A stretch of DNA of 61,893 nt, from NCBI GenBank assembly GCA_009602735.1, contig WELA01013861.1:338369-400261 (forward strand). The letters are read 5' to 3'. How positions within the stretch are numbered: the first letter of the stretch is position 1; each line of letters begins with the position of its first letter. This document shows, piece by piece, positions 1 through 10,604 of the stretch. The translations under genes and the position numbers were made by a program. Source of the stretch: Mesotaenium endlicherianum. Taxonomy: Eukaryota; Streptophyta; Zygnematophyceae; Zygnematales; Mesotaeniaceae. Below the pieces are notes generated by a model. That model was not told where the DNA came from, did not search any database, and saw only the letters and a program-made list of their open reading frames with translations.

Positions 1-1547
1 TGCCTTAGAAGGTTCAAAGGACATGAACCAAGTCACTAGAGTACCTATTCACACTTGAATCCACACAATACTACTCCAAATATATTTGAAAATATTAAAA
101 TATATGCAAACTAATATATAATAACTCAAATCACTACAGCCAGGCTGGGCTCACTCAGTTCTTCACTGAGAGCTTTATCTGTCAATATTACTCTCTCTCT
201 TCGAGATGCGAATGCGACTTCTGAGAACTTGGAAATCAACACACAACTCACCATTTTAAGGCTGCTTCACACACACACTCGTGGCGTTCGGCCGACTCTG
301 TGCTAATCTCCTAGCAGATTCTATTCTGCAGTTCTCCTTCTTTAACCGTGAGATTCCCTCTTGGGAACTCCTACAATCCTAACTTATCTATGATACACAG
401 AAGAATCTTCGGTGTCGTCAGAAGCGTGGGGCTTTGGCCCTCCAGTGGCCTTGGGAACTCCTTCTTCTTCTTCGCGCCCTTCTTCTCTTTCCTTCTGCTT
501 CTTGGCAAAGGTGCGTGCGAGTGAATGACATGTCTCAGGCAAGATTCGTGCCTTTCACAGGCACCACACAGCGTCATCTTTCGAGAATGCCGTGCTTAGT
601 CACACAACTTAGCTGCATGTCGCCTCTGCCTAGCCATGCTCAACTCAAACTCGTAGTCACTCAGCATGCATGCACACCTTGTGACTGTCGCGCGTGGCTG
701 CTTAGCTTCTCAGCTGGCAGTCACGCCTAATTGGCTCATGGCTAAGAATTCCTGAGCGGCGTGCAAGCAAATGCCACTTGCTCAAGTTTTCCCAACCGGG
801 CGGCCGTAACCTATCTCGGCATTGCAGCCATGACCTGGCTTAATCTGCCAGTCACACAGTACCTGACCTGGTACTTGTTGGGCGGCTCATTGCTGATCCC
901 CAGCTCCTAGCCTCGCGGCTGTCTTGTCAAAACCTCCCCCATCCTTGGGTGTGAGTCACACTGACATTGACCCCTTGCCAGTGGTCTTGACGCCGCCATA
1001 ACCGCTGACTGCGATGTAATCAGTCAAGTGGTCGGTGAGTCAACGTTGACTTTCAGCACTAGGTGGCCGTAGCTTGCGCTGCGCGTGCGACACCGTCAAA
1101 CGGGTGATAGTCGCGACATTAGTGACAGGTTGACCTGATAATGACTAAGTAACAAGTGTATGAAGTGTAATTTCCATTTTGTTCAAAGTTAGAGGGTAAT
1201 TTCAGTAATTTCCGTTCATTTTGACATTTTAGAGAATAAAAGCATAATTTGCTCAATTCTGTTCGAGGTACGTTCTGGAGGCTGTACATCAAGCGGTACG
1301 GCAGATATTGGTCTCATTATGAACATTAGCGTTCTAGCTGATGTCGACGAGGAGGATGGCATGTAGCGGATCCAAACGTGCAGGTTGGCGGGTTACTACC
1401 GCTCCGTTGAGAAGCCCCATCAGGACTTCTCAAGCTCCTTGCAACCTCATGGCTGCCTCAATATTATGAAGGGAAATTTGCGTCGCAGCTCATGTACATT
1501 CGTTGCTGTAAGTAAGCGTGTGAAACAGTAGAGAGTAAGTTGACGCA
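1..1547. other. Gene-poor flank upstream of the CCCH/RRM gene
   Basis: I see no coding exon supported by splice sites or family similarity. The left end (about 1-130) is AT-rich. The 434-730 reading frame has no recognisable domain. An AT-rich stretch at about 1,120-1,260 could hold transposon remnants or the distal promoter of the gene starting at 1,548, but no terminal repeats or target duplications are visible. Confidence 0.4.
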
Positions 1548-4500
1548 ATGAGGACCGACGACTCAGGCTGGGACATCCTCAACGATTTCCTTGTGAAAGA
1601 ATTACAACCCATGTAGGCGCATGCACCTTTGTCCTTCTGATAGCTGTATTTCGATCTCAAAATTTTACGTTAGTAGTTGCTATTATTATGTCGATCTCTT
1701 TCAATTGGGCTTCAGCTGCGCGCTATTCTACGTGCAAGTAGGCTACGACTTACAGTTTTGTTGTCATCTTATTGTGCATCCAGATCGGAGGCAGATCCGT
1801 CTTTATTGGCTAGCTATGTTGCAGCTCTCCTCAAGAACAATAAGCCTCGAGATGAGCTGCAGTTACTATGTATTGAGCAGCTTCAGGATTTTCTGGCAGA
1901 TGGTGAGCAGCCAATACTGAAGCAAACCTTCTTGGGGATGCAGTGTTATGGTTTTCTTTGAAAGATACTCAGTGCAGATTTAACGAGCTCTATCAGTCAC
2001 TTCACTTCTACCTCACGTCTGATAGTTGTCTGCTTGCTTGTGGACTTGGTCTGAGGGTCTAGATGGTGGTAGTACTTGGAGCCGTAGTCATGGAAGAGCC
2101 CGTTATCGTGGACGCTCAGTTCTGTAGTTGGTCCTTAGTGAGTTGCAACTCGCTTCTGCGAGCAGAATTGTTGCACATTGTGTCCTACATATCCTCATGT
2201 TTTGTACCACTCTGCTGTTCTTCTGCGTGACTGCAGAAACCGAGCCATTCGTTGAGAAACTCTTTGTTGCACTGGCTGATGGTACAATTAAGGTTGTATT
2301 AGATGATACTGTTTCAGATGATACAAGGGTGGAACGAGTAGTAGAGGCAGATGACGTTGAAGGAAGTGAGTCCAAGAAAGATCCTCTTGATAGAGATAGC
2401 GGCAAACCAAGCAAACATGAAGGGGGCCCTGAAGCCGTCGAGGCAGGAAAGGCTCGAAGCCATGAAGTTTCTGGGGCTGCTAGAAAAGAGGGAACAGACG
2501 AGCAAGAGGATGTTATTGCAGAACGCAATGATCTCATCGAGGACGAGGAAGAAAGCAGTGAGGACGACGACGACAGGAATCACAAACATAGGAGGCGGGG
2601 TTTGTCAGCAAAACCTTCAGAGGGAAAGCGCAGTGATGTGGATAGGGGAGATACCGGAGGAAGAGGTGATAGACGTCCTTTGCGTGGGGACAGATCCTCT
2701 GGGGACAGGGCGCATTCACACAGCGGTAACATGCGTAGAGACATGGACAGGCCTAGGCGAGACATGCATGGAAGATTTGACAATAGGGATGCTCATTTCA
2801 GAGAACCTGTTGGCCCTGGCATGCATGGTAGGCATGGACCAAACGGTCTGAATAATAGGGGCCCTCCCTTCAGGGGAGACGGAGCCAGACCTAGATTTGA
2901 GGGTCCTGGTGGTAGAGATGCTCCCCGGGGCATGAGGTTTGGGAGAGGCATGGGGGATGGCTGGGGTCCTAACGGACCGGACCCAAGAGAGCCAGGTTTC
3001 TCTGGCCACTCACAATTTCGTGAGTTTCCCGAGATTATAGGGCAAGGGCCAGGGATGTTTCCTGCTCCTGGGCCTAATATGCACAACCGGGGGCCAGGTC
3101 CGTGGGCCAGGCTTGGTCCAGGGCCAGGAGGTCCCCGACCTGCAGGTATGGGATTGCTTCCCGACCCCAGGCCTGGCGGACCTGGGAGACCTGGCCCGGG
3201 CATGGGAGCGGGGACTAGACGCCCCCGTTGCCAAGACTTCGAGGAGCGCGGATTCTGCCTGCGCGGGGACTTATGCCCCATGGACCATGGAGCCAACCGC
3301 ATCGTGGTCGACGACATGCACGTGAGGCCCCATCGTGCTTGCCGCTTGCCTGACATGAGAGGAGCTGACTGTGTGCTTAACTGCCTACCCTGTAGAGACT
3401 CTTGCTGGTTGACATGGGGTGTGGGAACATGCGATTGCAGACGCTTCTTGCACCACAGGAGATAGAGGGTAGCTGGGACCTGCTTGAGGTGCAGGTGAGC
3501 ACCCTACTCCTCCACCTCTAAACTGACCCAGTTGTTTGCTGCTGGTGTTCTGCAGAGCCTGCAGCAGCTGCATCTGCCCATATCGGCTGGCCCCCACATC
3601 ACCTCGGGCCCTGGCACAGCACCACTTGGCATTCCCGGGCACGCCCAGGTGGCTGCAAGGCGCGGACAGGTGGAGGCTGAAGCTGGCGAACTCGCTGCAG
3701 TGAAGAGGAACGGGGCGGGGGTGGTTGAACCCCTTGGGGGAGGGCCACAGGTGCTTGAGGGGGAACACTATGACCCAGATCAGCTGCTTTGGTCCAGGGA
3801 CCACAAGAGGTTGAAGCCAGCACTGGGGGCTCCCCTGGCCAATGTTGGCTATGCCCCCCCCCCCACCGACCAGGCTGACGGCGGCCTGCTCCAGCAGAGG
3901 CTGGACGACGGAGAGAAGCCAGGTGGCAGCGTCTGGGACAGGATCGGCCCTCCCCTGCCCGACGCAGCCGAGGTGGACATGCTGGGTGAGGAGAGGAGAG
4001 GCTTGAAGAGAGAACGCCTGGGCCTGGGGGGGGAGGACGAGCCGGCTGCTTACAGAGGCGCTGCAGAGGCGGAGGTGCCCTACAACCTGGAAGGCCAGTC
4101 CAGGGTGTCCCCATACGTGCCAGAGGAGAGCGCTGGGTTTTCGAGATACAGCCCCGGCCCCCGGCCGAGCACGCATGGAGGCTCCCCTTACCGCCCCTCG
4201 CTCTCAGCCTCGGTTCTAGCCTCGGAGGAGCATCGGGAGAGCTTGGCCGGGGGACCACAGCCGGGCCCGTACATCTCGCACATGCCAAACGCGTTTGAGC
4301 GCGGCGGCGGCGGCGGCGGAGGCGGGCGGGGGGGGCAGGGCAGGGGGCAGTTCCACCAGCAGCAGCAGCAGCAGCGCCCTGAGGGGGGCCACCCACCAGG
4401 GTCAGCTGCAGGAGCAACTCCGGCTCCTTCCGAGGAGCCGCAGGCGCAGTGCACTCTCTTTGTGGGCGGCCTGCCCGTGGGCCAGCCCGACGTGGAGCAG

Positions 4501-7150
4501 CAGCTGGGCGCGCACTTTCAGAAGTTTGGCACCGTGGTGGACATGCACATGCGCTACGCCAAGGACGAGAAGACGTGCCTGGCCTACGTGCAGCTTGCCA
4601 GCCGGGACGAGGCGCTCAAGGCGCTCGCCGACCCCGACCCCATCCTGGGCAGCCGCTTCGTGCACCTCAAATGGGCCCGCCGCGACTGCATGCCAGTCCC
4701 CGCACCCAGGACTTACACTGCCCCTGGGTACGTCGCACCGCAGGCAGCCAGCCTGGCAGGGGGGGGCCCTCGAAGCAGCAAGCCCTTTGCCCCTCCTGCA
4801 CATGGGAGTGCGGAGGCTGGGCCTGGGGCTGGGGCTGGGGCGGGGGCTGGAGCTGATGGTGGGGCCAATGCCTCGCAGTTGAATGGGGCTCAGGCAAACG
4901 GTGCATCTGGTGGAGCTGGCGCAGCACCGGCTGCTGCGTCCCCGGCGCCCGACCTGGCTGCCATGGCGGCGGCGTCGCTGAAGGAGAGGGAGCAGCGGGA
5001 GAAGCAGGAGCAGCTAGAGAAGCTGCAGAGGCTGCAGGCATTCCAGAAGCAGAAGGAGGCGGCGCTCAAGGAGCAGATTGAGAAGCACAAGAAGATGCTG
5101 GAGGCACTTGCACGGTCCAAGCAGGTGTGGCCCCGCGAAGCCGTGCTGCTGTTTACTCCCGCCGGCTCACGGCCTTGCCTCAGATGCATGCCTGCCTCTG
5201 TTGGCCCAGGGCCCAAACATGGTGCTCTTGAAACTGCCTGCAGCTTGTCGTATGGACCTTCTGAGAGCTCCGCCAAGATCGGGTCCTTTTTTGTTTGCAG
5301 AGTGCTCGCGTTGCTCAGATGTCTTCGCAGCAGAAGTTAGAGCTTTGAGTTGGTGCTCTCAGTGGGAGTGACAGCACCTATGTGTTTAAGGTTTGCGTGG
5401 CTCTGCAGAGGGGAGTGTCCCCTGGAGAGGGGCCTGGAGGGGTTTGCATGTTGGTGCATGTCCTTATCCGGCCGCTTTAGACGTGTCAGGCGTGCTGCTC
5501 GAGAGACGGCTCAATCACGCTCGACTGTTCCCCTCCACGGGAAACAGTGTAGTGGTTGGTAAATGCACGTCATTGTGTAGGAGCACATACATCTTGGTGT
5601 GGAGACACCTGTGGCAAACAAGCACCTCTTTGCATTGCACTAAGCTCGCCACGTGGCACGGTGTCATGTGCAGGCGGGACTGAGCAAGGACCCAGAAGCA
5701 GCAGGTAGTAGTCAGGCAGGCACAGCTGCAGCTGCAGCTGCCAGCACGCCCAGGAAGCAGGCCAGCGCGAACGGGGCCGCCACACCTTTGTCCTCAGAAG
5801 CTGTGACACCTGGCGGCGCAGCAGCAGCTGGCACGGGCTTAGGGGCAGGCGGTGCTCAGCAGGCCCAGAAGGGGGCAGAAGGAGCTGCCAGCGAGGCAGG
5901 CGAGGGGACCACACAGAGAAGCAGCAGCCCAGCCGCTGCGCAGAGAGCCGGCGTGAGGCCCCCTTTTGTGCGCGGCATGCCACCTGGCGCCGCGGCCGTG
6001 CATGCCTCAGGCTACCGGTCCCCGTGGCACGCGCCCGTGCGTCACAACAAGATCGACAATCGGTCCACCGTGCTGCGGGTCCTCCCGCCCATCCCCAAGT
6101 CTGCCACGGATGTAAGCACCCCCCTCCCCGCTACTCATGGAGGAAGATGCGAGGTGGGCCCTCACAGAGCTCACGTCAGGGGGCCCTTACTGAATCACAG
6201 ACTTGTCTACGTACTGTGCATGAGCACTCCGCTACTCGCTCGACTGCCTTTCGTGCTGCGGCTGTTTTTGGGTTCACGCCCGAGAGGTCGAGAGGCGCCT
6301 CGTTGTGGAGCCAGCTGGTCTGCCAGCTGCCTCTCCCCTGCTAAGCTGCTGCCCTGGCTAACCTTGATTTGTCTCTGTGATTTGGCCCATGGGAAGGGCC
6401 ACTTTGGAAACAAATTCGGTCAGTTTATAGATGTCTGGCGACCTTTCTTTGGGAGGCTGGGGTCACTATTATGTTCCTCGTGGTCCTGGCAGATTTCCAC
6501 ACGTCACCCTCTAGCAGGGCTGGAAGCATTGAGGCAGCATAATCGTGTTGGTTGCTGCCGAATGTGTGTGTGTGTGTGTGTTTTTTTAATGTTGCGTGTA
6601 GCTCGGCCTCCTCGTTCTCACGCACATCTGCTCCTCAACGCACGCACAAATGCATGCGCGCCTTGCAGCGCTGACAGGTGGCTCTCGCTGCGGCTGCTGT
6701 TGTCATGTGCAGGTGGCGATGCTCTGGGACCACTTCAGCTTCTACGGCGAGGTCTTGAGCGTGGAGTCGGAAGCCCCCGCCAGCTCTGCCGCGGATGGAG
6801 GTGCCGACGAGTCTTCGGTGAGCGAAGATGCTGCCGTGCGCCTCGTCTTTGCTAAGCGCTCGGCCGCGGAGAATGCCATCGCGCAAGGCAAGTTCTACCA
6901 GGGGGTCACTCTGCAGCTGGCGTGGGGCCCGGCGATGCCAGCTGTCCAGAAGCGGAGTCTCGTCTCCCCAGGCCTGGGCGCTCCCGCCTTCAACCCCACC
7001 GGAAGCTCTCATTCAGCATTTGGGGGTAATTCGCCCGGTCTAAAATTGTCCACCGTCGGTACAGCAAACGCTGATGTGGGGAAGCACACTCTTGAGGCGT
7101 CAAATCTGCCAACAAGCACGTCGGTTTCCTCTGATGCGGACAAGTCGTAG
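1548..7150 (+). CDS. CCCH zinc-finger, two-RRM RNA-binding protein (RBM26/27 family; plant C3H41-like)
   Basis: Six exons join in phase: 1548-1612, 1784-1902, 2237-3321, 3556-5124, 5674-6111, 6713-7150, giving about 1,237 aa. Residues about 1-75 match the PWI-like N-terminus of RBM26/27 (LQPISEADPSLLASYV, then FVEKLFVAL). An acidic-basic patch, DDDDRNHKHRRR, sits near residue 170, as in plant members. A CCCH finger (C-x8-C-x5-C-x3-H) lies near 392-410. RRM1 is about 722-800 (CTLFVGGLP ... LAYVQLAS), a Lys/Glu/Gln-rich coiled coil about 892-946, and RRM2 about 1071-1165, split by the last intron. Between them are long Gly/Pro/Arg-rich tracts. Metazoan relatives act in nuclear RNA surveillance (PAXT-linked); a nuclear RNA role here is inferred. 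Exon 4 to exon 5 (5,124 to 5,674) is in frame, but a possible extra exon at about 5,301 would add a stop. I know of no family member this rich in Gly. Confidence 0.88.
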
Positions 7151-8550
7151 AAGTTTCTCGATCAAGCTCTTGACGATTCGATCTGTTATGCTTATCTAGA
7201 CTATCTTCTGTGAGGAGGTCTTGCTCGAGGCGATATCGTCTTGTCCATCCAAATAGGATCCACAGTTGTGAGGGTATGCCATGGTGAGCCCAAAAGTGGT
7301 TTTTGATTCTACTGGTGGCTGGTGACAGACACGTCGTAGCACGTCCTGCAGAGGAATATCTGGCATATTTTGGTAGTCTATGCATGCTTTATCGTAAGAT
7401 GAGATGATAGGTCGGTCCATACAAAGCCACAAGTGCGTTAAGAGCGTCGACTATTCTTGCATGTTTCTAGTCTTTCTTGGCAGAAGCTCATTCATTAAGC
7501 ATATTGTGCGTATTTTGGCCAATCAGCCAGGCCCTTGAGCCGTACAAGTGCTAGATGACGTCATATGGTTGACCCTTCATGGCAATGGCGTATTTGGTCC
7601 ACGCGTGAGGCCAAAAGTTACCCGTTACATATTTTCTTTAACCTGATGTCAAACGGATTATAGAATCCATGTACCATACTCAACGGTTCCAAATGACGCA
7701 TCATGTCGATTGTAGGCAAGAGTGCTTTAGCCTCATCCGTTCTATTTCTTCCTACTGTTTGTATTTTGGTCAAGTGGCACTATAATAATATGCATTGTAC
7801 GGACATGCGTTATTGATAGGATAACAAACAAACAATCGCCTCTTTGGGGGTATTATTATGCGATTGTGAGCCTTTGGGATTCCTATTACGTGTAGACCAA
7901 CCTTTTTTGGAGGCTCATATGTACCAAAATAAAAGTGCAAATGCGAGAAAGGAACGTCCATTGCGTTGTTTGCAGCTTGCTATGATTTTTAGTTTACATA
8001 CGTTTTTGCACCCGTCCACTATTGAAAATAAAGTTGACGTGAAATGTTATGTGTACCCTTAGTGTCATGCATTCAATAAACATTTGTTCTTTGAAGTTCA
8101 GGTAGTACCAGCAATTTCCAACATGCATGCATGAGCATTTAGTGGTGATACTCACGTTCAGTGACGTAAATCAAATTCGTTGCCGCTTCAATTTGAGGGC
8201 TCCATGTCGGTGCTTGCCAAATTCAGTCGCTAACTCGGGGTAGTAAGGCGATGACTGGGCCTTAGAATAACAGAGCACTTTAGCGACGTCACTTCGACAT
8301 CCATGGCCATCCATGTCATAAACCCCTCTGCTCTTCAGCGTGTTACGAGCATGGGTTGATCAATCGTGCAACTCATTAAACCCTCAGCTTATGGTGCAAG
8401 TGCGTCCAGGCTCCGCGCAAAAGCCCCCTAGGCTCAAGCTCCGTCACCGAAGGGTTCACGGATAGACACGCCTTACGAGTTACCGAAGTGGTCATATCCA
8501 GGGGGATATCGGTTTCTTATCGTGCTTGCACTTTCTCAGACTCAGCAACC
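7151..8550. other. 3' region of CCCH/RRM gene and promoter of PSRP6
   Basis: No coding sequence is supported. The first few hundred bases are probably the 3' UTR of the upstream gene. AATAAA-like hexamers occur at about 8,026 and 8,075. Nearer the PSRP6 start, a GACGTC palindrome at about 8,286 is a typical bZIP-type site. These are sequence matches only. Confidence 0.4.
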
Positions 8551-8859
8551 ATGGCTGCCCTCGCTTCTCTCCAGAGCCTTGTCCTCGTCAGGATTCCTAC
8601 ATTCGCTGCTCCTCAGCAGCGAGTCAGCTCCGTTTCCAGCAACGTGAGCACTCTGAAAATCGAAGCTGCACACCACGTAAACAAGAAGGCCACCGGCAAG
8701 CACGTGGCATGTAGACCAAAGAAGAGAAGTCTGTGGGACAAGAAGAGGGGTGGCACAAAGGACTACGGAACTCTTCCACCTGCTCCTCCCATTTGGGGTT
8801 TGGACCTAGAGGAATCAGAGAAGGAGAGCGCTGCTCCAGCTACTCCTGCCTCCTCGTAG
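8551..8859 (+). CDS. PSRP6: Plastid-specific 50S ribosomal protein 6 (cL38), chloroplast precursor
   Basis: A single-exon frame of 102 aa. The first ~45 residues are Ser/Val/Ala-rich and poor in acidic residues, as expected for a plastid transit peptide. The mature part carries the PSRP6 core: KKATGKHVACRPKKRSLWDKK followed by a Pro-rich segment LPPAPPIWGL, comparable to the RPKKTQPWDIKRK and LPPLPPEW motifs of flowering-plant PSRP6. An acidic/Ala-rich tail follows. PSRP6 is a small plant-specific component of the chloroplast large ribosomal subunit. The ATG at 8,551 is chosen because it starts the transit-like region; an upstream in-frame extension to 8,488 looks like 5' UTR. Length fits the family (about 100 aa). 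Confidence 0.85.
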   Translation: MAALASLQSLVLVRIPTFAAPQQRVSSVSSNVSTLKIEAAHHVNKKATGKHVACRPKKRSLWDKKRGGTKDYGTLPPAPPIWGLDLEESEKESAAPATPASS

Positions 8860-10604
8860 AGTGAGGTGATACACCTCAGTCGGGTTCCATTTCGACAATG
8901 TACTTACTATTAGAGAAGGTATATTTCGTAGAAAGGTGCACACTACGGTACTGTGTGAACGATATTATTCGTTTCAGCTGAAAACTGTTTACACACTCAG
9001 GGCTTCAAACTCATACGGGATGGCCAATGAGTAATGTCTACTTATATGTCATGGATTGGGTACTTACAGCTTGTCCAAGTTGGTGATACCGTAGAGTTAG
9101 TCTCTTGTTTCAATGGACTGGATTACGCAGGCGTGGATGCTAACAAACAATATAACGTAGTAGCATCCACGGAAGGAAGAATTCTTTGTAATGTCCTAAA
9201 GCACTAGTCCTGTTTTATAGAAACGATTTCAAGCTGCTCTTCTTCAGCAGCCTCAAACATATTTGTTGGTCGCTCTTTCTGCTATTACCTGGCACTCGTT
9301 GCATGCTTAGACCCGGTAGTAGTGCCATGCTCATTGTTTCCTATGAAGGACTTCAGGTGTTGTGGTGGTCACTTTCTATAGATAATTTCTATCTAAAACC
9401 TTGGCTCGCACCTCCTCAACATCAAATATGGCACTTCTATAATCCTCCTCTGGGCATCTCAAGCCAACAATGGGCGGCCTGATAGGAGCTCTCCTCTTGG
9501 AGAGTCCACAGGTGACCTCGGGGATTCGTCAGCAGTACCTCGTTGAAGAGCAGAAAGGTCTTATGATGTAAGATATAGAAGGCAGTGCCAAGTACTTGAA
9601 ATCGGGGGGCGGACTTTAGATACTATGTAGTCTGGGTTACAAATGTATTGTGGATGATGCCATGCATTGTGTTAGTGGACTCATGCGGGATATGCGGTGA
9701 TGCTGAGAAGCTCTTGACGGTGCTCTCTCAAGGAACAATGAGGTGACACAATTGGGGGAGGAGGGTAATGAGCATCTGAAGGAAGTGGTGCAGATGAGGT
9801 TGGGGATACCATGATGATATTGGCAACTCTGATCACATAGACTTCCTCAGCTACATGTAGTCATCACCCTTCCCCTACGGTCGTCCACGCTTGCAGCTGT
9901 AAGTGCCACGTCAGCAGCAGATAAGCAAGCAGGTTTTGTCACCCGTTCAAGTTCTGGGTTGATGCTAATGTTCTGGTGCAAATGAGATGCGAATGCAACT
10001 AGTGCAGCACCAATGCAATGAGCTGAAACCTTCTTGAAGTCACTGGAAGGCAATGAGGAGGAACTGTACAGCAAGTAAGGCGGCAGGGCTTGAAAGTAGT
10101 GTCGATACTCCTCAATGTGCATACTCGCTCGTCAGCGAAAAGTTGTGCGTGAAGGGACACATTTCAAAATTTCAGTTTGAAAAAGGCCAGAACAGGCCAA
10201 AGACCTGCAAGCTGGTAAGTTGTAATGAAAAGACTGCCCGCTTAAGAGCTCACTGAAGGATATAACAGCATTCAATCTCAACATTGTTTCAAAATGAAAC
10301 AGGTCGTAACTTGCACGGTAAAGAGTGCCTCCCAGTGATGACAAAGATGTTGCACCATTGCGCACTCCGCCGGCCTCAAGGCATTCAGCTTTGCTTCCGC
10401 AGTGGTTTAGGGCCGGAGCTGAGTACAAACAAGAATCTCACACATAGACAACAAGAGCGCTCAAGTTGGCCACACAATTCCTGGCGTGCTGCAAGGATGA
10501 CTCTTCCAGGACATTCAGCTGAGCCCGAGCATACAACTTATCGAGTCTTGCTTCGACACAAGCTGATATCCAGAAAAACTTCGGGCATTTGAGGCATTTG
10601 ACAT
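8860..10604. other. Convergent intergenic region between PSRP6 and TyrA
   Basis: Holds the 3' end of PSRP6 and the 3' end of the minus-strand TyrA gene. Short open stretches exist at about 9,470-9,570 and 10,050-10,590 but have no recognisable domain, splice-site support or family match. I see no tRNA, terminal repeat or complete transposon. Confidence 0.4.

Noticed and set aside
434..730. 98-aa frame near the left edge
   Set aside because: No domain, no splice support and no homologous feature; likely chance.
2128..2236. In-frame extension upstream of CCCH/RRM exon 3
   Set aside because: The TGCAG acceptor at 2,236 joins in phase to exon 2 and restores the conserved RBM26/27 N-terminus, so the extension is intron.
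3385..4417. Long minus-strand frames opposite the CCCH/RRM gene
   Set aside because: They mirror Gly/Pro-rich coding sequence and carry no motif.
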